Source of the DNA: Lachnospiraceae bacterium
GTDB taxonomy: Bacteria > Bacillota > Clostridia > Lachnospirales > Lachnospiraceae
Assembly (NCBI GenBank): GCA_015057665.1
Contig: SVDY01000020.1
Coordinates: 1 to 37,956, forward strand
DNA: 37,956 nt
Direction: 5' to 3'
In this document: positions 1 through 6,343 of the stretch, one piece after another
Numbering within the stretch: the stretch's first letter is position 1
Layout of the letters: each line of letters opens with the position of its first letter
The notes under the pieces: generated by a model
What the model saw: only the letters and a program-made list of their open reading frames with translations
The model's database searches: none
Told to the model about the DNA's origin: nothing
Program-made: the position numbers and the translations under genes

Positions 1-118
1 TATAACCATCTGGGTCGAGTATAGGCTTTCCGGTGCTCTCGTCGTGTTGAAAAGTCAGATACCTTTCCGCTTCGGTATAGTCCGCATTCTTACTTGCGAT
101 ATGTTTGATGATTGCCAT
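1..118 (-). CDS. Relaxase/mobilization nuclease, N-terminal 39 residues (cut by window edge)
   Basis: Reading the minus strand from 118 gives an open frame of 39 codons that runs off the left edge, beginning MAIIKHIASKNADY and continuing with YLTFQHDE and DPDGY. This start resembles the N terminus of Firmicutes relaxases of the MobA/VirD2-like type (PF03432), which nick oriT and lead transfer of mobile elements. The start codon overlaps the stop of the upstream MobC-like gene (TGATG), and an AGGAG-like site lies just before it, so the two are translationally coupled. The catalytic tyrosine and the histidine motif cannot be judged because the rest is outside the window. The relaxase call rests on the short N terminus plus the MobC neighbour. 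Confidence 0.75.
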   Translation of the reverse strand, partial: MAIIKHIASKNADYTEAERYLTFQHDESTGKPILDPDGY

Positions 119-483
119 CACATTTCTCCTGCCAGTTCTTCAACAACCTGCTTCAACATCTGCAGATCCGCAAGACAGTGATTCACCTCACGCATCAGCT
201 TTGCCTGCATTGGATTTCCGGCATTCAGATGGTGTGCGATCTGATTCAGATTGCTACCAATTTTTCCATACTGCATCGCTATCTCATCCAGTTTTTTGCT
301 GTTAAATACAGGCTGCACCGTTACATTCACTTTAGCTGTAAAGATGGCCTGCCTAATAAAATCTGACTGTGAAACACCCAGCTTGTCCAACTGCATCATA
401 AATTGCAGCCATTCTGCATCGTTCAGTCTTGCATGTACCATGTGAGTCCGGTTCTCCGGATTCTTCTTTCTCTGTTTCTTCAT
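118..483 (-). CDS. mobC: MobC-like relaxosome accessory protein
   Basis: This 121-residue protein has an N-terminal ribbon-helix-helix-like segment (VHARLNDAEWLQF, then GVSQSDFIRQAI) followed by a helical region containing YGKIGSNLNQIAHHLN, the signature stretch of bacterial mobilisation MobC proteins (PF05713). Such proteins bind oriT and help the relaxase open the strands. The open frame extends to 642, but I chose the ATG at 483 because a GGAAGGAG site lies 8 bases upstream and the upstream residues look like translated noncoding DNA. It overlaps the relaxase start by one base, which fits a mob operon. Confidence in the family is good; binding to the nearby inverted repeats is inference. 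Confidence 0.85.
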   Translation of the reverse strand: MKKQRKKNPENRTHMVHARLNDAEWLQFMMQLDKLGVSQSDFIRQAIFTAKVNVTVQPVFNSKKLDEIAMQYGKIGSNLNQIAHHLNAGNPMQAKLMREVNHCLADLQMLKQVVEELAGEM

Positions 484-575
484 ATTAATAGAACTCCTTC
501 CTGTCATACTGTTCAAGTGCAACGAAGAAATGGTGACATTTTCAGTGCCTACAGGCATCTGGAAATCACGAGGGT

Positions 576-660
576 TTGGGGAAACGGAATCCCCAACAAG
601 ATACTGTCGCAGAAGTACAAAATTGCGTGTGCTACATTCCATGTGCTACGCATTTGTACT
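576..660. other. Candidate origin of transfer (oriT): two inverted repeats plus direct repeats
   Basis: Just upstream of the mobC start are a 7-bp inverted repeat (TTGGGGA at 576-582, TCCCCAA at 590-596) and, 18 bp on, a second inverted repeat with arms AGTACAAA..TGCGT (614-628, two-base bulge) and ACGCATTTGTACT (648-660). Inside the second lie direct copies of TGTGCTAC (628-635 and 642-649), and a degenerate third, TGTACTAC (655-662). Relaxosome origins typically sit upstream of the mob genes and combine such repeats, so oriT is the likeliest reading. The nick site is not identifiable by eye. Confidence 0.5.
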
Positions 661-763
661 ACAAGGCGAATCTTGCTCTTAGTTTCCCTTTCTCGTTTTA
701 CTCTCAGCTTATATCGCTCTGAATGCCCTTAAACGGAAGAAAAAAGAAAAGTCGACGGAAACT

Positions 764-793
764 TTCCACAAACCATTAAATTTGTGTTATAAT
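764..793 (+). promoter_or_regulatory. Candidate promoter for the BTAD regulator gene
   Basis: A perfect -10 box TATAAT lies at 788-793, with a weak -35 candidate TTCCAC at 764-769 (18-bp spacer). The start codon of the regulator is 260 bases further on, so the transcript would have a long leader. In 484-1052, apart from the oriT candidate and this promoter, I see only AT-rich DNA without a convincing small gene. Confidence 0.4.
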
Positions 794-1052
794 AATAAAA
801 ACAAAACTTTTTTTGTAATGTTTTTCATTCTTATCGTTGCTATAGTGCCAAAATGAGGGATATTGTAGTGTACATATGGGCAACGAATCTATAGAGACAT
901 TCTGAATTAAGATCGTGAACCTGATATTTTTAATCTAATCCGCTGTCTTATCATAGAATACTCAAGCTTAACATGGCGGCAGATGTAATTCTCTTTCATG
1001 AGATTGCTCTGGCGCTTTCTTTTTTCACCAAACATATCGGGAGGGAAAACTG

Positions 1053-2375
1053 ATGATAATACCACAGGAAGAAAAGTTTAAACATCCAGAGTACATGCAG
1101 TATCTCGAATTATACGAACGGACCATTACTGGTCTTGAAGCTGGTGCCAGAGGAAGCGGTGCACCGGAAACCATCATCCTGTCTTGCTTAAAAACAGCAC
1201 TGAATTTTTATGATGCAGACAGTGCTGCGCTAGTTGAGGCAGACACCGAACTGGGATATGGTGTGGTTGTTGCCGAATTCTGCCGTGAAGGAGTAAGGTC
1301 TTTTGAAGGTCGTGTAGTAGGAATAAATCCGGAGGAAACACCGTTCCTTTATGACAAAATTCTTACACATGATGTGTTTGATATTGAGACGGATAATCCT
1401 CCAGCTGATCTCACAAAGAATGAGTATGACCTTATGAAACGAATGGGGGTGCGGATTCTCGCTGTCGGTCCGTACTGCAAACGTTACAGTGGCTATCTGT
1501 ATGTACGAAATCCGAAGAAGTTTCTTGGCTTGTACGGTATGATCCAGGCCCTCTCTTATGTATGTGCATCTGAGCGTAATGAGTTCAAACTGATGGATGA
1601 TCTCAATATTGCTGTCAGTTCCAAACAGTGTCGAACAGACAAGGATGTTGTGATCAAAGTCTTTGGAGGTCTTTCCATCACAACAAAGTTTGGAACACTG
1701 ACGGAAAGTGACATCACTTCTCCTCTTGGCATCCGGCTTGTGGCTTATCTTCTGCTGAATGACACCAGAAAGGTGCATCAGCGGGAATTGACTGAAGCAC
1801 TCTGGCCTAATCTTGAAGTAGATGCTCCTGCCAAGCAGGTAAAAAATGTCGTGCATCGTATCAGACAAATTCTCAGTCCAATCTTCCCGGATAATCTGGT
1901 CGCATCAGACAAATCTGGCAATTACTATATCAATCCAAACGTCAATATCACTACTGATGCCAGTGCATTTGAAAGTTTCTGTCGAAACGGTATGCGTCCA
2001 AATATTCCAAAGAAAGAAAAGATCGCCTATCTGCTCCGTGCAACAGAAATCTACCAGGATGATTTTCTGCCCAAGTTTGTCGGCGACAGCTGGCTTGATA
2101 ATCAGCGTACTTATTACCGTCTGGCATATCTGCAGACTGTCTTAGCACTTCTTCCTGCCCTTTATCAAGATGGCGATTATTCCGCTATGTACTCTATTTC
2201 CAGTGAAGCACTCCTGTACGAACCGGACAACGGAGATATTCATTACTGGCATATCCGTGCCATGATGAATCTGGGCAGCTACGACCTGGCTCAAAAACAC
2301 TTTGCCCAACATATCCAGACACTCTCTGATGCTCAAAAAGATGTTCTTGAAACTATTTTATTCAGTCATCATTAA
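1053..2375 (+). CDS. SARP/BTAD-family transcriptional activator
   Basis: This 440-residue protein has a GAF-like N-terminal half (about residues 25-185), then a winged-helix DNA-binding segment (about 200-295, with the pattern LGIRLVAYLLLND..HQRELTEALWP and KNVVHRIRQIL) and an all-helical bacterial transcriptional activator domain (about 300-440, TPR-like, ending YLQTVLALLPALYQDGDY..ALLYEP..). That order is typical of BTAD-containing regulators related to Streptomyces antibiotic regulatory proteins. A GGGAGGG site precedes the ATG. It is the first gene of the plus-strand cascade, divergent from mobC. The repeats just downstream of its stop codon have SARP-type geometry, so it probably activates the next gene; any signal sensed by the N-terminal domain is unknown. 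Confidence 0.8.
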   Translation: MIIPQEEKFKHPEYMQYLELYERTITGLEAGARGSGAPETIILSCLKTALNFYDADSAALVEADTELGYGVVVAEFCREGVRSFEGRVVGINPEETPFLYDKILTHDVFDIETDNPPADLTKNEYDLMKRMGVRILAVGPYCKRYSGYLYVRNPKKFLGLYGMIQALSYVCASERNEFKLMDDLNIAVSSKQCRTDKDVVIKVFGGLSITTKFGTLTESDITSPLGIRLVAYLLLNDTRKVHQRELTEALWPNLEVDAPAKQVKNVVHRIRQILSPIFPDNLVASDKSGNYYINPNVNITTDASAFESFCRNGMRPNIPKKEKIAYLLRATEIYQDDFLPKFVGDSWLDNQRTYYRLAYLQTVLALLPALYQDGDYSAMYSISSEALLYEPDNGDIHYWHIRAMMNLGSYDLAQKHFAQHIQTLSDAQKDVLETILFSHH

Positions 2376-2449
2376 ACCGATATTAAACCACAAAAAAACT
2401 GCTATCAAACCATCGGCGAGCCTGCCATAAAACCACAGGATGCTATGAT
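2372..2449 (+). promoter_or_regulatory. Activator-dependent promoter with phased TTAAACC heptamers
   Basis: Copies of the heptamer lie at 2372-2378 (TTAAACC), 2383-2389 (TTAAACC), 2405-2411 (TCAAACC) and 2428-2434 (TAAAACC), i.e. at offsets of 11, 22 and 23 bp. The last ends 9 bp before a -10-like TATGAT (2444-2449), and there is no recognisable -35 hexamer. Known SARP activators bind heptamer repeats at 11/22-bp spacing ending about 8 bp upstream of the -10. The first repeat overlaps the stop codon of the regulator gene. Confidence 0.6.
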
Positions 2450-2481
2450 GTCCTCGTAAAATAAAGAAAGCGAGAAACATC

Positions 2482-3069
2482 ATGCGAACTACAACAAAAG
2501 CAATGCAGTTCATCGAAGTACAGGCTCAGCACTTCGATCTGGACACAAAACAGCTTTACAGCAAGACGAAAATCCTTCTGGGGTTATACAGAAATGTTGT
2601 CTGGTCTGTAAAAAACAGAGCCAATGACTATCAAAAAGAAATTGCCGGAACCTACGGGATGCAGCTCAATACCGCCCTCTTATATCTATCCGATTTTGCA
2701 CCGGAAAGAACAAAGGATGATTTTGAAACCAAGGTAAACAACCTGTTTCAATCTCACTGGCTGATTAAACTTATTGATCTTGGATTAAAGTATGTTCACG
2801 ATTACCCATATTACGGCGAAATATACGCTGATATTCTCCGTCTGCGTTTCCTGGAAGAAACCAAACGCAGTGATAACACCGTAAGCGAGCTGCTTTCTCT
2901 TGAGCGAAGCACTTACTATGACCGCAAAAAAGAAGCGATCCTTTTACTGGGTGTATCTCTCTGGGGACTGGTCATTCCCAATGCAATTTCCACTTATAAG
3001 CGGTTTGTTCATCTGAGTATTTCTGAGGATGACTTCTTTGAAAGAATCGCCAGGGAAAAAGAAAAATAA
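2482..3069 (+). CDS. ArpU/RinA-like transcriptional regulator candidate (195 aa)
   Basis: The protein is helical and soluble, without a membrane segment or signal peptide. Its C-terminal half (about residues 115-165: YADILRLRFLEETKRSD, then VSELLSLERSTYYDRKKEAILLLG) resembles the helix-turn-helix of phage late regulators of the ArpU/RinA type, which are distantly sigma-region-4-like. The ribosome site is weak (GAAAGCGAG before the ATG). It lies between the BTAD activator and the sigma-like gene, behind a promoter with phased repeats and ahead of another, so a place in a stepwise regulatory cascade is likely. An antitermination role, given the two terminators downstream, is possible but unproven. 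Family assignment is tentative. Confidence 0.5.
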   Translation: MRTTTKAMQFIEVQAQHFDLDTKQLYSKTKILLGLYRNVVWSVKNRANDYQKEIAGTYGMQLNTALLYLSDFAPERTKDDFETKVNNLFQSHWLIKLIDLGLKYVHDYPYYGEIYADILRLRFLEETKRSDNTVSELLSLERSTYYDRKKEAILLLGVSLWGLVIPNAISTYKRFVHLSISEDDFFERIAREKEK

Positions 3070-3073
3070 TGTG

Positions 3074-3163
3074 CCCCGACTAAATCCCGACACCTTCCCC
3101 GACTGTTTCAAAGAAATCCCCGACCGTATCCCTACTGACTTCCGACTGTCAATCTCCTATAAT
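3074..3163 (+). promoter_or_regulatory. Promoter with phased CCCCGAC-type heptamers
   Basis: Heptamers related to CCCCGAC lie at 3074 (CCCCGAC), 3085 (TCCCGAC), 3097 (CCCCGAC), 3118 (CCCCGAC), 3129 (TCCCTAC) and 3140 (TTCCGAC). Offsets are 11, 12, 21, 11 and 11 bp, so first and last are exactly 66 bp apart. They lead to a perfect -10 box TATAAT at 3158-3163, with a poor -35 (CTGACT, 3135-3140, 17-bp spacer). The repeat word differs from that of the upstream promoter, which suggests a different DNA-binding partner. Confidence 0.6.
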
Positions 3164-3194
3164 GAATATGCTGGCAGATTGCAGCGTTCTTTAT

Positions 3195-3233
3195 AAAAGC
3201 CTTATTCCTCTTTTGAGGAATAGGGCTTTTTTA
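3195..3233 (+). terminator. Intrinsic terminator 1 in the leader of the sigma-like gene
   Basis: A 12-bp stem (GCCTTATTCCTC / GAGGAATAGGGC, one wobble pair) with a TTTT loop and flanking A and T runs forms a strong rho-independent terminator. It starts about 25 bases downstream of the expected transcription start of the 3158-3163 promoter. Confidence 0.85.
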
Positions 3234-3265
3234 CTGCCATTCTTCCAGACAATATTTAGGCCGAC

Positions 3266-3301
3266 GCCAGGGAACCATCTATTTGGTTTCCTGGCTTTTT
3301 T
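3266..3301 (+). terminator. Intrinsic terminator 2 in the leader of the sigma-like gene
   Basis: An 11-bp stem (GCCAGGGAACC / GGTTTCCTGGC, one wobble pair) is followed by TTTTTT. It sits 33 bp after the first terminator and 22 bp before the start codon of the sigma-like gene, so transcription must pass both hairpins to reach that gene. Confidence 0.8.
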
Positions 3302-3323
3302 GTTTGGCCGGACAGGAGAAAAA

Positions 3324-4205
3324 ATGGATACAAAACAATTTCTTACCCAAGCAGAAAGTATAACCATCGATGGAACATCCTACCCCATCACATCTGATAT
3401 TGCATCAGCTCTGAAAGAAGGCATCATTCCTATAGAACTGCAGGAACAAATCAGACATCAACAAGGAGACGATGTTTGTTTCGATTTCTGCCGACAGCGC
3501 CGACTGATGAAAAAAGTCTGTGACCAGATCGATGCCGGTGAACTTCCAGAAGCACTTCGCCCGTTGGTCGAAAGTGCTTCTGTGCCTGCTGAAATACTGT
3601 ACAAACTCTACCATAAAAAACTTCAAGCAAAAGCAGACCGGCTACATAAAGAGCATCTGATTACAGACGAAGTTCTGGCTGTTATTTCAAAGGACATTTT
3701 AACCGCAGAAATCATTGCTCCACTGGAACATGCTTTTTACGTTGACATTGCAAGATACCTCTATGAACATCACGAAATCAGCCGTGAAATTCTGGAAGGT
3801 GTAAAACAAGGTGATATCGACATCAAATATATCAAGGTAATCCGTCGTTATTATCGTCAGATGCTCAGCCTGTCGGAAGTAGAACAAAACCATCTCGCAT
3901 CCAAAGAAGGTCTGGATCTGGAACGTCTGGAAACTCTGGATGCTATGACAGACGGCACGGAAATGGATAAAGGCCTTTTACAGGAACTGAACCGGACTTA
4001 CCTAAAAGAAGCAATGGCATGGCTCCCACCGGAAGATGCAAGACTCATACAGCGGATTTATTTTGAACGGACTCCCATGACAGAAATTGCAGAACAACTC
4101 GGTGTCACGGAGGGAACCATTCGCTACCACCGCACTCGCATACTTTCTAAGCTGAAAATCATCCTTGAAGATGTAATGAAACTTTCCCGTGACATTCTTT
4201 TATAA
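3324..4205 (+). CDS. Sigma-70 region 4-like regulatory protein (293 aa)
   Basis: The C-terminal segment (about residues 235-275: AWLPPEDARLIQRIYFERTPMTEIAEQLGVTEGTIRYHRTRILSKLK) is a sigma-70 region 4 helix-turn-helix. The first 220 residues are helical, charged and of no family I recognise. The open frame continues upstream to 3162, but that part translates the terminator hairpins and has no ribosome site; I chose the ATG at 3324, preceded by CAGGAG. It follows the tandem terminators and the phased-repeat promoter, and lies 17 bp from the next small gene. It probably directs or modulates transcription of element genes. Whether it is a true sigma factor (no region 2 is visible) or only shares the DNA-binding fold is open. 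Confidence 0.7.
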   Translation: MDTKQFLTQAESITIDGTSYPITSDIASALKEGIIPIELQEQIRHQQGDDVCFDFCRQRRLMKKVCDQIDAGELPEALRPLVESASVPAEILYKLYHKKLQAKADRLHKEHLITDEVLAVISKDILTAEIIAPLEHAFYVDIARYLYEHHEISREILEGVKQGDIDIKYIKVIRRYYRQMLSLSEVEQNHLASKEGLDLERLETLDAMTDGTEMDKGLLQELNRTYLKEAMAWLPPEDARLIQRIYFERTPMTEIAEQLGVTEGTIRYHRTRILSKLKIILEDVMKLSRDILL

Positions 4206-4222
4206 ATTTGGAGGTAATCTAT

Positions 4223-4471
4223 ATGACTTTACAGGAAATGAAAAATATGAATCCGGAAACTGTTGACCGCAGCACTCTTGTTGATATTGCATCCATTGAT
4301 GTTGACTCCACGCTGCCTAAATCAGAATGGCTGAAAGAATATCTGCAGCAGATAAAGAATCCATATATGTTCCTATGTAATGGCGTTGTCGTAAAAATTG
4401 CATTCGCTGACAGCAATGCAACCATTGAAGATAAATTGGAACAATACATCCGCCAGCGTCAAAAAAATTAA
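4223..4471 (+). CDS. DUF6870-like small protein
   Basis: This 82-residue acidic protein is compact, with the segment LVDIASIDVDSTLPKSEWLKEYLQQIKNPYMF and a following CNGVVVKIAFAD strand, a pattern I associate with the DUF6870 family of small proteins on Firmicutes mobile elements. The start at 4223 is preceded by GGAGG; an in-frame upstream ATG at 4208 has no better site. It lies 17 bp after the sigma-like gene and is probably cotranscribed with it. No function is known to me. Confidence 0.65.
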   Translation: MTLQEMKNMNPETVDRSTLVDIASIDVDSTLPKSEWLKEYLQQIKNPYMFLCNGVVVKIAFADSNATIEDKLEQYIRQRQKN

Positions 4472-4528
4472 TTGCATCAAAATTCGATGCCAATATTGCA
4501 AAACCCACTATCGACAATATGTATGTCC

Positions 4529-4624
4529 GGTGCTATCATTTTAACAGGGTTAAATAGAATATGAATGATAACAAGCCTTTGGTTTCTTGATAGCACCACT
4601 ATGCCATCAGGAGGTCAAAGGCTT
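4529..4624 (+). promoter_or_regulatory. Leader of the recombinase operon with two competing helices
   Basis: Two perfect inverted repeats interleave. Helix A pairs GGTGCTATCA (4529-4538) with TGATAGCACC (4588-4597). Helix B pairs AAGCCTTTG (4573-4581) with CAAAGGCTT (4616-4624), which ends directly at the AUG (4625) and flanks the AGGAGG site (4609-4614). A smaller hairpin, TTTAAC/GTTAAA, lies inside helix A. The arms alternate, so the helices exclude each other or form a pseudoknot. The 153-bp gap 4472-4624 holds no gene. Confidence 0.5.
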
Positions 4625-6343
4625 ATGTTTTTTTCTGAGAACAATACTACACAGGAAAAGAAATATTTATGTGCTTCCTATGTTCGACTGTCACAGGATG
4701 ATGGCGACAAGGAGGAAAGCAACAGCATTATCAATCAAAAAAATCTAATTCGGGATTTTATGAAAAAGCACCCGGAATTTACTCTCGTAAAAGAATATCC
4801 GGACGATGGATATTCCGGCGTAAATTTTGAGCGTCCCGCTTTTCAAGAAATGATGGAGGATGTAAAAAGCCACCGCATCAACTGCATCATTGTAAAGGAT
4901 CTCTCCCGTTTTGGAAGAAACTATATTGAAACAGGCAAATACCTGGAACAGGTCTTTCCGTTCCTTGGAGTACGCTTTATTGCTATCAACGATGGTGTTG
5001 ATACCGGACGTGCGCAGAGTGATGCAGAACAATTTGTACTTCCATTTAAAAATCTGTTTAATGACTCCTACTGTAAGGATATTTCAACAAAAGTCCGTTC
5101 ACAGCTTGCCATCAAAAGAAAGAATGGTGACTTTGTTGGCAGCTTTGCCTGTTACGGATATGTAAAAGATCCGGCTGATCATAATCAACTAATCATCGAC
5201 CCCGAAGCTGCAGAAGTTGTCCGCAATATTTTTGACTGGAAAATACATGGTCTTTCTGCAGAACGTATTGCTGAAAAACTGAACAGTCAAGGAATTCTCT
5301 GCCCCATGGAATATAAGCGCCGGCAAGGACTAAAAGTGTCTACCAACTTTCGTACCAATGACAAGGCAAAATGGTCAGCTGTTTCTGTTCTCCGTATTCT
5401 GAAGAATGAAATCTATGTAGGTGTGACAACACAGGGAAAAGTTACAACCCCTTCCTATAAAATCAAACGGCTAATTGAAAAACCGGAGTCTGAATGGGAT
5501 CGTGTTGAGGGAACACATGAACCGGTTATCACCCAGGATATTTTTGATGCCGTGCAAGCACTTATGCTCCGAGATACCCGGATTTCGCCCGACGAAGAAA
5601 AAGTATATCTCTTCTCCGGATTCTTGTGCTGTGCAGACTGCAAGTTAAACATGACACGACGTGTAAATAGAGTGAACGGCAAAGCCTATGCCTATTATTC
5701 ATGTGCCGGCTACAAAAAGAAAAGCGGATGCACATCCCATAATATCAGCGAAAAATTACTATATGATGCAGTCCTGACTGCTATCCAGTATCAGTTCAAT
5801 CTGGTGCTGGATTTGGAACGTTTATTGAAATACGCACAGGAACTCCCGGATGACCCCAATAGTCTTCACCGCTTTGAGGTGCAGATTGCAAATTTAGAAG
5901 ATGACATCAGAAGAAATCAAGAAATGAAGCTCCGTCTAATTGAAAATCTCAATGAGGGAATCCTGTCCCGTGAGGAATATCTGGAACTGAGTGCAATCTA
6001 TGACAACCGTATCCGTGATGGCAGACTTGCAATTAAAAACGTGGAAGCAGAAAGGGACGGATTCAATAATCTTCCGTTAGAAAGTGAATGGCTCACCAGT
6101 TTTAAGAAATATCCTCGCATCGACAAGCTTAATCGTATTCTGCTTGCTGAATTAGTACATATCATTGAGGTACATGAAAATAAGACTGTTACGGTGCGTT
6201 TCCGCTTTGAAGATCAAATTAACCATGTCATAGAGTATCTGGAGCATTTAAATCTAAAACCAAACTGGAAGGAGGATCTATCTCATGGCACGAAAGAGTC
6301 GAACCCAGGAACAACTGATGAAGCTGCAGCCATTGTCTGCTGA
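4625..6343 (+). CDS. Large serine recombinase, array member 1
   Basis: This 572-residue protein is a full-length large serine recombinase, the enzyme type that cuts and rejoins attachment sites through a phosphoserine link. The resolvase-like domain (about residues 14-160) has YVRLS with catalytic Ser23 and Arg21, DDGYSG..RP, and KDLSRFGRN. A recombinase domain follows (about 170-290), then a zinc ribbon near 333-380 with four cysteines (CADC..SC..GC), and a coiled coil (about 410-490). I start at 4625 because AGGAGG lies 10 bases upstream; the frame is open from 4565 without a site. It is the first gene of the array and overlaps the second by 59 bp. All motifs look intact. Confidence 0.93.
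   Translation: MFFSENNTTQEKKYLCASYVRLSQDDGDKEESNSIINQKNLIRDFMKKHPEFTLVKEYPDDGYSGVNFERPAFQEMMEDVKSHRINCIIVKDLSRFGRNYIETGKYLEQVFPFLGVRFIAINDGVDTGRAQSDAEQFVLPFKNLFNDSYCKDISTKVRSQLAIKRKNGDFVGSFACYGYVKDPADHNQLIIDPEAAEVVRNIFDWKIHGLSAERIAEKLNSQGILCPMEYKRRQGLKVSTNFRTNDKAKWSAVSVLRILKNEIYVGVTTQGKVTTPSYKIKRLIEKPESEWDRVEGTHEPVITQDIFDAVQALMLRDTRISPDEEKVYLFSGFLCCADCKLNMTRRVNRVNGKAYAYYSCAGYKKKSGCTSHNISEKLLYDAVLTAIQYQFNLVLDLERLLKYAQELPDDPNSLHRFEVQIANLEDDIRRNQEMKLRLIENLNEGILSREEYLELSAIYDNRIRDGRLAIKNVEAERDGFNNLPLESEWLTSFKKYPRIDKLNRILLAELVHIIEVHENKTVTVRFRFEDQINHVIEYLEHLNLKPNWKEDLSHGTKESNPGTTDEAAAIVC

Noticed and set aside
484..642. 53-residue N-terminal extension of the MobC-like protein
   Set aside because: It crosses the oriT-like repeats and has no MobC similarity; the ATG at 483 has a strong GGAAGGAG site.
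3162..3323. In-frame upstream extension of the sigma-like protein starting MNMLADCS
   Set aside because: It translates through both terminator hairpins, has no ribosome site, and starts before the expected transcript start; the ATG at 3324 with CAGGAG is better.
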